Part shown: piece by piece, positions 1-8,298 of the stretch
Layout: every line of letters starts with the position of its first letter
How positions within the stretch are numbered: position 1 is the first letter of the stretch
NCBI GenBank assembly: GCA_003609755.1
Contig: AP017991.1
Coordinates: 2,373,501-2,437,500, forward strand
Origin: Planktothrix agardhii NIES-204
GTDB lineage: Bacteria > Cyanobacteriota > Cyanobacteriia > Cyanobacteriales > Microcoleaceae
Length of the DNA stretch: 64,000 nt
Direction of reading: 5' to 3'
Position numbers and translations under genes: made by a program
Notes under the pieces: model-generated
What the model saw: the letters and a program-made list of their open reading frames with translations, nothing else
Told to the model about the DNA's origin: nothing
Database searches by the model: none

Positions 1-645
1 TTGGGCGGATACGGCCCCATCCTGATATAAATTGTCGTAGCGTTGACAGTTAGTTTCGGCGTTGTTGAGTTCCGCTTGAATGCGGTCTAGGGTGGCTTTT
101 TGGGCGCTACGTTCTCCCCGCAGTTGGGCTTCTAGGGTGGCAATGGTAGCCTTTTGAGTGATAATTTGCCCCTCTAACTCCGCTTGGTTGCCCTGAAATC
201 GGGCTTTTTGGGCTTGAATATCCCCCTGTTTTGCCCCGGCTTGAACTTGCTCTAAACGGGCAACGGCTACTTCTACTTCAGTTTCAGCTTGTTCTAGGGC
301 TGCTTGTAGCCGATCTCGACTATCCAAAATTGCGATCGCTTGTCCGGGTTTTACCAAGTCTCCCTCTTTCACCAAAAGGTGATCAACCCGACTCCCTTGG
401 TTGGACTGGGGGGCCGATAGTTTAATAATTTCTCCCTGGGGTTCTAACCAACCTAACGCCGTAACGGTTTTTACCTCCGGGACAAGGGTTTCGGGCAAGG
501 CTACGGGTTCGGCGGGACTGGGACGATACCGCCAGAAGGTATAGGCCGTTAAACCACTTATAGCCAGGGTGGTTGCAGCAACTAAAATCCCCGCATGGGG
601 CAATTTTGGGGATGAAAGTTTACCGACTGTTGTTTGGCGCACCAT
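1..645 (-). CDS. DevB-like ABC exporter membrane fusion protein (N-terminal part, cut by window edge)
   Basis: About 215 N-terminal residues are present; the gene runs off the left edge. Translation of the complement gives a short cytoplasmic N-terminus, one membrane anchor (about residues 20-38), a first lipoyl-like half (V-K-E-G-D-L-V-K-P-G-Q near 105-115) and then a long Ala/Gln/Glu-rich coiled-coil hairpin. This is the layout of HlyD-family adaptors, and the cyanobacterial DevB type fits best. Such proteins bridge an inner-membrane ABC exporter to TolC. A strong Shine-Dalgarno (GGGAGGA) lies about 7 bp before ATG at 645. The DevC/DevA partners would lie beyond the window. The exported substrate cannot be told. 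Confidence 0.85.
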   Translation of the reverse strand, partial: MVRQTTVGKLSSPKLPHAGILVAATTLAISGLTAYTFWRYRPSPAEPVALPETLVPEVKTVTALGWLEPQGEIIKLSAPQSNQGSRVDHLLVKEGDLVKPGQAIAILDSRDRLQAALEQAETEVEVAVARLEQVQAGAKQGDIQAQKARFQGNQAELEGQIITQKATIATLEAQLRGERSAQKATLDRIQAELNNAETNCQRYDNLYQDGAVSAQ

Positions 646-669
646 AATTTTTCCTCCCGCCCAATCTTG

Positions 670-694
670 AAACTAAACTGTTTAGTTTACTATA
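670..694 (-). promoter_or_regulatory. Palindromic operator abutting a -10 box upstream of the DevB-like gene
   Basis: A perfect 9-bp inverted repeat with a 1-nt centre (AAACTAAAC-T-GTTTAGTTT, 670-688) lies 25 bp before the start codon of the exporter adaptor. On the minus strand it is directly preceded by TATAGT (689-694), a good -10 box, so a bound dimer would cover the transcription start. The shape suits a TetR-family dimer, and a TetR gene lies 2 kb away. That pairing is inference. No convincing -35 box was seen. Confidence 0.6.
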
Positions 695-707
695 TCATAA
701 AGATCCC

Positions 708-726
708 GTTGTTGCGCTTGGGCGCA
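708..726. repeat. Small dispersed palindrome, GTTGTTGCGC family
   Basis: GTTGTTGCGCTTGGGCGCA forms a short TGCGC/GCGCA stem. Near-identical cores occur at 29838, 39042 and 42471, and a longer related hairpin at 62918. It lies in the promoter region of the DevB-like gene. Confidence 0.6.
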
Positions 727-743
727 GATCATAAAAATCCCTT

Positions 744-848
744 TAAGTAGGTGGTCATAATTAAAGTTAAAATCCTAAATGCTGTAAGCCCTTTAGAATA
801 AGGATTTTAGCTTTCGGTTTGTTGACGTTATTTATGCCCGCCTACTTA
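744..848. repeat. Inverted-repeat element with TTATGACCACCTACTTA-type ends
   Basis: The left arm (744-760) is the reverse complement of TTATGACCACCTACTTA and the right arm (832-848) is TTATGCCCGCCTACTTA, so the ends pair with two mismatches. Inside, AAAATCCTA and a matching AGGATTTT form a second, nested stem. Single copies of the end motif occur at 5395-5420 and 62970-62986. The structure is MITE-like or a transcribed hairpin. No gene is seen inside. Confidence 0.5.
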
Positions 849-919
849 TTCCTTTTTTCTATGCAAGGATTTTTGCCTGTTTTAGCTTAAATCCTTAGCC
901 CGACAACGGGTGTGAGAGT

Positions 920-2422
920 TTAAGAATCTGCTAATTGTTTAGGGATATTACTATTAGCGGTTCTAACTTCTAGGGTGACATCTCCTAATTTTCGTTGTTC
1001 CCCATCATGGAGTTCTTGTTTGAGAATTTTCATCCCTCTTTCCTTCATTTCCTCGTCAAATTCCATAATAATTTTTTCTCCTTCGGTGTAGATTTTGGCA
1101 GTAATGGGGGGATAGCCTTGACTTTTTCTCAGGTAAATATGGTTATTTTCTGAACTTCCTAATAAAACTGGTTCTGATCCTAAATTAATCTTAGTTTGTT
1201 CGTTCGGTGTCCAATAAACAATTAACCAAGATTCACGACTGAATTGTTCAATTAAAGCAATCATTAAACCGATAAAAAATCCAATAATTGCCGCCCCAAT
1301 TAATCGCCCCACTAAATCACCCGATACGGCCGAAATAATCAGAAATCCAATGGCTCCGGCTGTTCCACCCATGGCCCCGCCCTGCACCGCCCGCCCCCGT
1401 TGCAAGTTCGGAACAAAAAAAGACATTCCCCCACCGACCACCGAGCCTAAAATTGTCCAGCCGATAATTCTGCCCCCAATGGCCAGAATCGGCATACCAG
1501 CAAAGGGAATAAACAACAGTTGGCCCACTCCTCCGGCCACCAGTCCCGCCATTAAACCCCCGGCAACACCCATACCCACCTGTTGGGGAGTTAGAAGACG
1601 GCGACGGAGGTAATAGTTTTGGCCCGCAATTAGGGCCAGGGATGTACCAATAGCCAAAAGTGCCGTCCATCCGCCTATCCGTAAAACCGAGTAAATAACG
1701 CTATAATTTCCTGTGGGGCCAGATTCCACCAATTGACTGCTATATATAGCTTTTTCCGCTTGTCGAAAGGCTTGGTCAAAGTCACCGGAGTTCACATAAA
1801 AAACCCTGGAAGGGTCGCCTGTTAGTTGAGCGAGAAAATTGGTATCAGCATCCCCTGTAGCAACGGCAACTAAGTTAATATTCTGGGATGCGGCTGTTCT
1901 CATCGCCTCCAAGGTTTTTGCCTGTTCTCGGTTCAGATTTGCTCCGGCAAACCCTGGTTGTCCATCGGTAAATAGGAGAATATTGCGCCGTTGTGGGGTT
2001 GACTGGAGTTCTTGAGTGGCAGCCAGGATAGCCTGATCCATATTAGTCCCACCACCATCAGAAATTTGGGCGATCGCTTCTTCTAAAGTAGGTTTATTGT
2101 CAGTTAAACTAGCCGCAGCTTGAACATTAGTACCAAAACCAAATACAGCTAAACGATTTTCCGATAAATCTTGCCTTTCCACAAAGGCTTGAGCCGCGGT
2201 TTTGACTTCTCGGAGTTTGCCATCATCATTCATACTGCCAGAAGTATCAATTAATAGCACAATTGCTAAGGGAGATTGATCGACTTTGGGGGAAATTTTT
2301 GTTAATTGTAATAGAGGTTCACCGAATATTGTTGCCGCACCTAAACAACCCATAGCACCATATAAACCAAATAGTACAGGTTTGCTCAGTTTTTGTCGGA
2401 GTTGTCCAAAAAAATTGTTCAT
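920..2422 (-). CDS. VWA-domain membrane protein with C-terminal FHA-like region
   Basis: A 500-aa protein. A hydrophobic N-terminal anchor (about 15-40) precedes a von Willebrand A domain (about 52-225) with an intact MIDAS D-T-S-G-S at 59-63, so it probably binds a divalent metal and a protein ligand. Several Gly/Ala-rich hydrophobic helices follow (about 250-395), then a soluble tail whose L-L-G-S-S-E-N-N-H-I-Y-L stretch resembles the start of an FHA domain, though the usual Arg/Ser phosphothreonine-binding pair is not clear. The VWA domain would face outward or the periplasm if the first helix is an anchor. The gene stands alone, divergent from the TetR gene. Its partner and role are unknown. 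Confidence 0.75.
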   Translation of the reverse strand: MNNFFGQLRQKLSKPVLFGLYGAMGCLGAATIFGEPLLQLTKISPKVDQSPLAIVLLIDTSGSMNDDGKLREVKTAAQAFVERQDLSENRLAVFGFGTNVQAAASLTDNKPTLEEAIAQISDGGGTNMDQAILAATQELQSTPQRRNILLFTDGQPGFAGANLNREQAKTLEAMRTAASQNINLVAVATGDADTNFLAQLTGDPSRVFYVNSGDFDQAFRQAEKAIYSSQLVESGPTGNYSVIYSVLRIGGWTALLAIGTSLALIAGQNYYLRRRLLTPQQVGMGVAGGLMAGLVAGGVGQLLFIPFAGMPILAIGGRIIGWTILGSVVGGGMSFFVPNLQRGRAVQGGAMGGTAGAIGFLIISAVSGDLVGRLIGAAIIGFFIGLMIALIEQFSRESWLIVYWTPNEQTKINLGSEPVLLGSSENNHIYLRKSQGYPPITAKIYTEGEKIIMEFDEEMKERGMKILKQELHDGEQRKLGDVTLEVRTANSNIPKQLADS

Positions 2423-2472
2423 AATTTTAGTTTTTTGTCTAATAATAAATTAACATTTAACTATTAACTCTT

Positions 2473-2511
2473 ACACTGATAACTGTTTACTGATAACGGA
2501 TAACTGTTTAC
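2473..2511. repeat. Short tandem ACTGATAACTGTTT-type repeat
   Basis: ACTGATAACTGTTT recurs directly as ACTGATAACGGATAACTGTTT. The word resembles the CAGTTATCAGT tandem at 49261-49311. It lies between the VWA and TetR genes and has no evident function. Confidence 0.4.
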
Positions 2512-2705
2512 CAAAGATTGCTACACAAACCCGTCAATAAATTCCAGAAAAAATTTTCTAATTATTGCCAAGGGGAGATTATCGACTAAAATTGCTACAA
2601 TGTAGGGAATTATAGGAGGAATTTCTATTGAATGTATTAGCCTGAGTCGATTTTCCTCTGGTGGTTTCAAAACACACTCATTCACAAATCTCCTCTGTAT
2701 TTTTT

Positions 2706-3344
2706 ATGGACGCAGTAGAACAGACCGAAATCTCCCAGTTGGATAATATTGGCGAGAAAGCAGAACAAATTTTTGAAGGGGCGCTGCAAGAATTTTTAGT
2801 CCATGGGTATGCGGGTACCAGTATGGATCGGGTTGCTGCATCGGCGGGGGTGTCGAAGGCAACGGTTTATAACCATTTTGGGGACAAAGAGGGGTTATTT
2901 ATTGCCCTGGTTAAGCGGTTAGCTCAGAAAAAATATCAAATTATGGTGGAGTCCCACAAAGCCGAATTGATGGAAACTGAACCTGCTGTGGTGGTGCGAC
3001 AAATTGCTAATACAATTTTAGATAATTCCTTGGATGATCAAGAACATTTAGCTTTTGTTCGGCTTGTAATTGGGGAGTCGGGGCGATTTCCAGAATTAGC
3101 TAAAACCTTTGTGCATCATTTGGGAAAACCAGGAATTGAAGTTTTAACAGAATATCTAACAACTCAGTGCTATATTACTATTCTTGACCCCGAAGCGATG
3201 GCGCGGGTAATTATTGGAACCCTAGCCCATTATGTATTAATGCAAGAGATTTTGCAAGGTAAGGAAATTATTCCGATGGAACGGGATCGAATTATTAATA
3301 CTTTGGTGGATTTAGTTGATCACCACCCGAAACCCGAAATTTAA
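2706..3344 (+). CDS. TetR/AcrR-family transcriptional regulator
   Basis: The N-terminal HTH is plain (T-S-M-D-R-V-A-A-S-A-G-V-S-K-A-T-V-Y-N-H-F, about residues 38-58). It is followed by a C-terminal ligand-binding half of the AefR-like type common among efflux regulators. I chose ATG 2706 (212 aa); an in-frame GTG at 2661 would add 15 residues of non-conserved character. Neither start has a strong Shine-Dalgarno. The gene ends 6 bp before the DUF3685 regulator, so the two are probably cotranscribed. The 19-bp palindrome in front of the DevB-like gene at 670 is a possible target, which would make this an exporter repressor. That link is inference. Confidence 0.85.
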   Translation: MDAVEQTEISQLDNIGEKAEQIFEGALQEFLVHGYAGTSMDRVAASAGVSKATVYNHFGDKEGLFIALVKRLAQKKYQIMVESHKAELMETEPAVVVRQIANTILDNSLDDQEHLAFVRLVIGESGRFPELAKTFVHHLGKPGIEVLTEYLTTQCYITILDPEAMARVIIGTLAHYVLMQEILQGKEIIPMERDRIINTLVDLVDHHPKPEI

Positions 3345-3350
3345 TGTTTT

Positions 3351-5159
3351 ATGACCTCATCTACTGTACGACTTTTAATCATTGATGATGACCCTATTTT
3401 TCGGATGGGGTTACTGAGTGCATTAGAACCGTTTTCTGATTTGGAAGTTATTGCAGAAGTTGAGAGTTTAGAGAGTGCCTTCAGGGTTTTAGAAACTGAG
3501 ACTAATTCAGAGGATCAGAAACCCGTTGATTTAATTATTTTGGAATTGGGGTTAAAAATCAAGGAAAATCCGGCGCTTAAAACTCACCCTGTTTTAGATT
3601 TTTGTCAACAATTAAAAACTCAATATCCTCAAATTCCGATTCTATTATTAACAACGGTTAAACTACAAAATTTATTACTATCAGCCCAAAAAATTGGGGT
3701 AGATGGTTATTGTAATAAGGGGATTCCAGTTAGAGAATTAGTAATTATTATTAATCAATTAGTCGCGGGAGAACGCTATTGGTTAGAATCCTTGGCAGCG
3801 TTGAATCGAGAACCGTTTATGGGAATAGTATCTCGAAAAACCGGATCATTATTGGGAAATATTCAAGGGTTTTTAGTTCAACCCGGAATGCGACAAATTG
3901 AACAAGCGATCGCAGAAGTTAATCAAGAAATTAAACGAAATTTAGAACAATTCAATCAACAAGATACTATTACGATTATTAATAAGTTAATTCTAACGGG
4001 AAAGCGGCGCGAACTTCTAACAGCAAGGTGGATTGTTAGTCAACTTTTATCGGAGGAAACCTCACCCAGTCTTGAGGTATCTGCTCAAGTTTCTAGTGAT
4101 AATTTTAATGCCGATAATTATGAACCTCTGAAAAACTATCAAAGTATTGCCTTAGTGATCAATTCTGACCCTGCTAATCATAAAAGTTCAGGAATTGTAG
4201 CTAATAATTTAAAATCAGTTTTATTTGATAAAACCGTAATAAAACTGCAATCAGGATTAATTAATTTAACCGGAATGCCTTTAGAAATTGATATTCTAAG
4301 ATTATCTAAAAAACGAGAATTGTTGTATATCTTGTTAAAACAATTAGAAATATTATTAGATGAATTAATCTTATCTGACCTGCAATATGAACAACTAGCC
4401 GAAAAAATACCTAATTTAATTACAGACTTTTGGCAAGCTGCAACTTTCGATTTTTTTGGGAAATATTATACTGTGACTAAGAATAACCAAAATATTGAAA
4501 TTGTGACAATTATCTTAAAAGATGCTGATTTGATTCAAAACAATATTTTAAATAAAATCCCTTTAGTAAAAGATTTATTTGAGCATTTATTATTTTATAG
4601 ACCCTTAACTATTGATAATTTATCCTGTCCGGCGGGAGGTTTAGACGCAATGGAACGTGCGGAAGCGTTATTACAAAATCTGTTAATTCAAGTAGCAAAT
4701 GCGATCATTCAACCGTTACTCAATTATTTTTCAGATTATGAAGAAATCAAACTCAAATTTTATGATCGACGTTTATTATCGACCCGTGAAATTGAGAAAT
4801 TTAGGAATAGTTTATCCTGGCGATATCGTCTTGATCAATATGTCGCCGAACCCAAGGCAATTTTTGAAAGTTCCTATTTGCTATTAGTTTTAGGAGAAAG
4901 AGGAATTCAAAAACAGGTGATTTATTCCCCTCGCCGAGACGAATTAGAAAAGTTATCAGGAATTCCATTAACGGTAACACTAATATTAGAAACCCGCGAT
5001 GCTGTTGCTCCTCCTCTACGGGCGGCGATTTCCTTTGTCGGAAGTGCGATTATTTATGTTTTAACTAATATTGTCGGTCGAGGATTGGGTTTAATTGGAA
5101 AAGGGATTTTACAGGGAATTGGCACATCTTTTCAAGATAATCGCACCGGGAAAAAATGA
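3351..5159 (+). CDS. Response-regulator-like protein with DUF3685 (Ycf55-like)
   Basis: A 602-aa protein with an N-terminal receiver-like domain (about 5-140; acidic pocket I-I-D-D-D-P near 10-15) joined to a long DUF3685 region related to plastid Ycf55. No DNA-binding output domain is visible. The C-terminus has a Gly/Ile-rich hydrophobic stretch (about 560-590) that may be a membrane anchor. The usual phosphoacceptor position, after the D-L-I-I-L strand, is Glu65 rather than Asp, so phosphorylation-based switching is doubtful. It follows the TetR gene by 6 bp. The family is well recognised in cyanobacteria and red algal plastids, but its function is not settled. Confidence 0.75.
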   Translation: MTSSTVRLLIIDDDPIFRMGLLSALEPFSDLEVIAEVESLESAFRVLETETNSEDQKPVDLIILELGLKIKENPALKTHPVLDFCQQLKTQYPQIPILLLTTVKLQNLLLSAQKIGVDGYCNKGIPVRELVIIINQLVAGERYWLESLAALNREPFMGIVSRKTGSLLGNIQGFLVQPGMRQIEQAIAEVNQEIKRNLEQFNQQDTITIINKLILTGKRRELLTARWIVSQLLSEETSPSLEVSAQVSSDNFNADNYEPLKNYQSIALVINSDPANHKSSGIVANNLKSVLFDKTVIKLQSGLINLTGMPLEIDILRLSKKRELLYILLKQLEILLDELILSDLQYEQLAEKIPNLITDFWQAATFDFFGKYYTVTKNNQNIEIVTIILKDADLIQNNILNKIPLVKDLFEHLLFYRPLTIDNLSCPAGGLDAMERAEALLQNLLIQVANAIIQPLLNYFSDYEEIKLKFYDRRLLSTREIEKFRNSLSWRYRLDQYVAEPKAIFESSYLLLVLGERGIQKQVIYSPRRDELEKLSGIPLTVTLILETRDAVAPPLRAAISFVGSAIIYVLTNIVGRGLGLIGKGILQGIGTSFQDNRTGKK

Positions 5160-5518
5160 TATGATTATTAACTGTTGATGGATAACCGAAACCATCTTAG
5201 CTAACATTATTAAGAAGAGGGTTTGGTAAGATTAAAATATTTAGATGAGGCAGGTTTTTGTTTTATGATTTGATACAAGCTGTGATTCAAGCCATTGAAG
5301 ATAGAAATGAAAGAAACGATTGTACCTCCGAACGCTTGCAATTTAATTCCCTTATTAACTCTCAATAATTATCCTAGACAATCTTTTTGTATTATTGACT
5401 TTATTTATGACTACCTACTTGCATAACTTAATAAGTCATTACATTTATTGAGTGGTTAAATTGTTTAAGTAAAGATTTTTTTTCGATACTTTTTAAATTG
5501 AACCGTGAAATAGTCAAT
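5160..5518. other. Gene-free spacer
   Basis: AT-rich, with no frame of convincing coding character. It holds one copy of the TTGAC-TTATTTATGACTACCTACTT repeat (5395-5420), related to 821-848. No clear terminator is seen for the DUF3685 gene. Confidence 0.5.
5395..5420 (+). repeat. Dispersed repeat copy (TTATGACYACCTACTT family)
   Basis: This 26-bp stretch differs from 821-848 at only a few positions, over TTGAC, TTATTTATG and CCTACTT. It is a single arm without the inverted partner seen at 744-848. Confidence 0.45.
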
Positions 5519-6421
5519 CTACTTAAAAAGATTTGTATTAAACAGGTTAAGCTGTAAATTGCAATCGTCAATTCTTTTTTGAGCCATAATTTGATAATTT
5601 TCTACTAATTCAATACCAATAAATTTTCGGTATAATTTAGATGCAACTACACCGGTAGTGCCAGAACCAGTAAAGGGATCGAGCACAAAATCATCTTCCC
5701 TAGTAGATGCAAGTAGGCATATTTCAACTAGCTTTTCTGGGTAAACAGCAAAATGAACATCTCGGAATTTACTAAGTGGTATTTCCCATACGGTTCTTTT
5801 ATTTCTACCTTTGGGATGGAAAGCTTGATCCCATCTGCCATCGTGTAAGTTGCTATTTCCTGAGTTTTTACCTATTTCTGGTGTTCCATTTGTTTTGCCA
5901 AAATGGTTTCGTCCGCCTTTCATCTTTGATTTGTCTGTGAAAGTTACATGAGGTTCTCTAATGGCATCCGCATCATAATAATATTCTGGGTTTCTGGCAA
6001 AAAGAAAGATATATTCGTGATCTGTTGTCGGACGGTTTTTAGTGGATGAAGGCATGGCATTTGGCTTGTGCCAAATAATATCACTTCGCAGTATCCAACC
6101 ATCATTTTGCAAAGATAATGCGACTCTCCAAGGAATGCCGAGTAATGATTTTTTTCTATAGGTATCACCCAAATTTAACCACAATAAACCATCAGGCTTG
6201 AGTTTTTTTCTGAGTTCTCTAAATATACTTACTAAGTTTGATATGTAGGTTTCAACATCACTTTCTTGACCAATTTCATTTTGATTTTCTCCTTCTGCAT
6301 AGTTTCTATGTCCAAAATAGGGTGGGCTGGTTACTATTGCTTGGAAAAAATCATCTTGAAGTGTGTGTACGATGGTTCTAGCATCACCAAGAATTACCAT
6401 ATTTTCGAGATTACTTGTCAT
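5519..6421 (-). CDS. Type II DNA methyltransferase, beta class (TSPPY)
   Basis: A 300-aa SAM-dependent DNA methyltransferase. Catalytic motif IV T-S-P-P-Y is at 31-35 and the SAM-binding motif D-P-F-T-G-S-G-T-T at about 248-256. The order IV then I marks the beta class. TSPPY favours N4-cytosine methylation, though N6-adenine is not excluded. The target-recognition region lies between (about 110-220). It overlaps the upstream nuclease gene by 11 bp in the same direction, the typical order of a type II R-M operon. All motifs look intact, so it should still methylate even if the nuclease is dead. The recognition site cannot be read from sequence alone. Confidence 0.9.
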   Translation of the reverse strand: MTSNLENMVILGDARTIVHTLQDDFFQAIVTSPPYFGHRNYAEGENQNEIGQESDVETYISNLVSIFRELRKKLKPDGLLWLNLGDTYRKKSLLGIPWRVALSLQNDGWILRSDIIWHKPNAMPSSTKNRPTTDHEYIFLFARNPEYYYDADAIREPHVTFTDKSKMKGGRNHFGKTNGTPEIGKNSGNSNLHDGRWDQAFHPKGRNKRTVWEIPLSKFRDVHFAVYPEKLVEICLLASTREDDFVLDPFTGSGTTGVVASKLYRKFIGIELVENYQIMAQKRIDDCNLQLNLFNTNLFK

Positions 6422-7229
6422 TTGATGCTCCCAGAATAGTTGCCATATATTTATTAAACTTTATTTGTGCTGCTTCATCAAATCCCATAAATTTGTTAGG
6501 GTTCATATTGAAATGAAAAATCATGTAAATCTGAGCGTCTATATTTGTTATTTCTGAAGCCGACCAATTTTCTGCAACTATTATAACAACAATATGATAG
6601 TTATTAAGTTCTTTTTTTATATCACTAATTGCAGTAATGATGTCGCGAGTGAACAGATGGGAATGACCGCCACCCTCTGTTTCTCTTGTTTTTACTGGAA
6701 TTAACAAATTTACTTTATCTGTGCCATCTTTCGGCGTTAAATTAGCAGAAACATCAATAGTATGTTTTCCCAGCTTTATTTGCTTGTTGGCAATTTCAAT
6801 ATTTTTAAATTTTCCATAGTTGCCATAAATAGAATAATAATGCTGAATCGCTGTGATTAGACCCGTTCTTATATTTGCCTCAATATTATGACCACTAATG
6901 CTACGACGAGATCCTTCTAAACGATCAATTACAACTTCCCTTACTGCTTGCCACTCAAAACTTTTTACAATCGTGCGATACTCAAATATTAGTTCAACTA
7001 AGGAATCAGTTTCAGCGAGTAACTTAGTTACTCCATTTGCTTTTTGCATCCGAGAAATCAAAGGAGATAGTCTTTGCTGGGGAGCATCTCTTATCATCCA
7101 TGCAAAAAAGTAGAAACACGCCTTATTATGTGAATAAACACGGCCAATACCATCAAATAACAAAGGCTTTTCATCGTTTTTATCATCATAACAAGCCTTG
7201 ATTATTTTTTTATTTCTCTCTTTGAACAA
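6411..7229 (-). CDS. Putative type II restriction endonuclease, main part (frameshifted N-terminus)
   Basis: A 272-aa frame beginning at a TTG, directly upstream of and overlapping the methyltransferase. Position and size argue for the cognate restriction enzyme. A possible catalytic strand pair is I-D159 and I-P-V-K180, followed by a conserved-looking E-G-G-G-H-S-H-L-F patch. The usual acidic residue before x-K is Pro here, so the PD-(D/E)XK assignment is tentative. No good Shine-Dalgarno precedes the TTG. The frame at 7202-7387 overlaps its 5' end and reads into it at an A7 run, giving about 324 aa if joined. I infer one gene broken, or programmed, by a -1 shift. Confidence 0.65.
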   Translation of the reverse strand: MFKERNKKIIKACYDDKNDEKPLLFDGIGRVYSHNKACFYFFAWMIRDAPQQRLSPLISRMQKANGVTKLLAETDSLVELIFEYRTIVKSFEWQAVREVVIDRLEGSRRSISGHNIEANIRTGLITAIQHYYSIYGNYGKFKNIEIANKQIKLGKHTIDVSANLTPKDGTDKVNLLIPVKTRETEGGGHSHLFTRDIITAISDIKKELNNYHIVVIIVAENWSASEITNIDAQIYMIFHFNMNPNKFMGFDEAAQIKFNKYMATILGASNDK

Positions 7230-7387
7230 GCAAATAGTATTTCATTTAAACACCTATGAGAACCTGTGATGCGCTTGGCGTGTTTTTCAATCCAATCATA
7301 AAATGGTTTGGCTTGATCCGCAAGTTTTGTAAGCTCTATCAAGCGATAATGAGCAATGTTAATTTTATGGACAATCAGATCATTCAT
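7202..7387 (-). CDS. N-terminal piece of the frameshifted restriction endonuclease
   Basis: 61 codons starting at ATG 7387 behind an AAGGAA Shine-Dalgarno. It ends with I-K-K-stop at a T7/A7 homopolymer (plus-strand 7205-7211). The codons ATA-AAA-AAA-TAA form the slippery heptamer A-AAA-AAA in the correct phase. A -1 slip there, or one added A, continues straight into I-I-K-A-C-Y-D-D of the downstream frame. The helical C-N-E-I-L-F-A-C segment reads naturally into it. It could also be a separate short controller peptide, but the good ribosome site here and the poor one downstream favour a split gene. Confidence 0.55.
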   Translation of the reverse strand: MNDLIVHKINIAHYRLIELTKLADQAKPFYDWIEKHAKRITGSHRCLNEILFACSKREIKK

Positions 7388-7797
7388 TTTTGTTAAATTT
7401 CCTTACGTTCCATAGAAAAGCCTTGACCTATATGATGATAGTCATTGGAGGCTGGGCGATCGCTCCTATTTGAGTCACCCCCTCAAGTCAAACCATGGGA
7501 GCGATCGCAGTTGCAGAACTCAAAACCTATAGAGTACATTTTTTCCATCACCCATAGCAAGATTGGCTATTCCCCGCCCTCCAAGAATCAAACAACCATT
7601 ACGGGGTAATTTATTTAGGCTTTATTGAAGCTAAATTTATGTTAAGGGTTAAAATATAAGGACAACAGTTTTGACTAGACTGATCACCTTGTAATCCGGT
7701 ATACTACCAGGTGCTTAGGTATCCTGTTCAACCTTAAATACTTAGGTTCACAGGTGAAATTCAGATCAGCCAGCGAACTTCTCAGGAAAAGTAAAAA
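7388..7797. other. Gene-free spacer upstream of the 103-aa protein
   Basis: 410 bp without a credible gene. It has two HIP1 octamers near 7470-7510 and an AT-rich second half. A GTA-N8-TAC motif at 7691-7704 matches the NtcA consensus, but no TAN3T box sits at the usual 22-bp spacing, so I do not call it a site. Confidence 0.5.
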
Positions 7798-8109
7798 ATG
7801 CTACATCGCAAGATTTATCAACTTTGTTGTGACGGTCGGGAAGTCTCTATTTTCTTACGAGATCAGCAACGTTGGATTGAGAAAGCTCGAATTACAGACA
7901 TTGAGGGAGATCTAGTCACGCTACGTTATGAGACAGATGAGGAAGATGAGGTCTGTTCTTGGGAAGAAATGATCCGCATAGAAAGCATTGGATCAATTAG
8001 TCAGAAGTTGGCCTCCGTTCCCAGGTGCTATTTTGATCTGCCAGTTTCTGAAGATTGTCCCGAAGCGGAACAAATTCGTAATCCCACTTCCGAATCTAGT
8101 CCCGAATAG
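7798..8109 (+). CDS. Conserved small cyanobacterial protein of unknown function
   Basis: 103 aa, soluble and acidic. The first 65 residues alternate short strands (I-Y-Q-L-C-C, V-S-I-F-L, R-I-T-D-I, L-V-T-L-R-Y-E-T) ending in an acidic D-E-E-D-E-V-C-S-W-E-E turn. This resembles a small SH3-like or Hfq-like barrel, but that is only a fold guess. The tail is polar. I recognise it as the kind of protein conserved across cyanobacteria but cannot give a function. It lies just upstream of the CBS gene and may share its transcript. Confidence 0.65.
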   Translation: MLHRKIYQLCCDGREVSIFLRDQQRWIEKARITDIEGDLVTLRYETDEEDEVCSWEEMIRIESIGSISQKLASVPRCYFDLPVSEDCPEAEQIRNPTSESSPE

Positions 8110-8298
8110 GTTGGACAATTGTTGTTCAATCCAATTTTCCAAGGGAATCAAGCTCCGTCCTTATCTCGACAGGCTCAGTGGCTTGATGGGGCGGATTTTT
8201 CTTGTGTTGGCTTGAGATTTGGCGGTTGCAGCAACAAGTCAGGGCTACTAATAACTGATATGATCGGGATTGGAAAGTTTAACAAACACGCAGAAATC

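Noticed and set aside
5519-6421. Stand-alone phage or orphan methyltransferase
   Set aside because: The overlapping upstream frame has the place and, once joined, the size of a cognate nuclease, so an R-M pair is the better reading.
7691-7704. GTA-N8-TAC motif as an NtcA site upstream of the 103-aa protein
   Set aside because: The motif is exact, but TAN3T boxes lie 15 or 29 bp downstream instead of about 22 bp, and such a loose motif is expected by chance.
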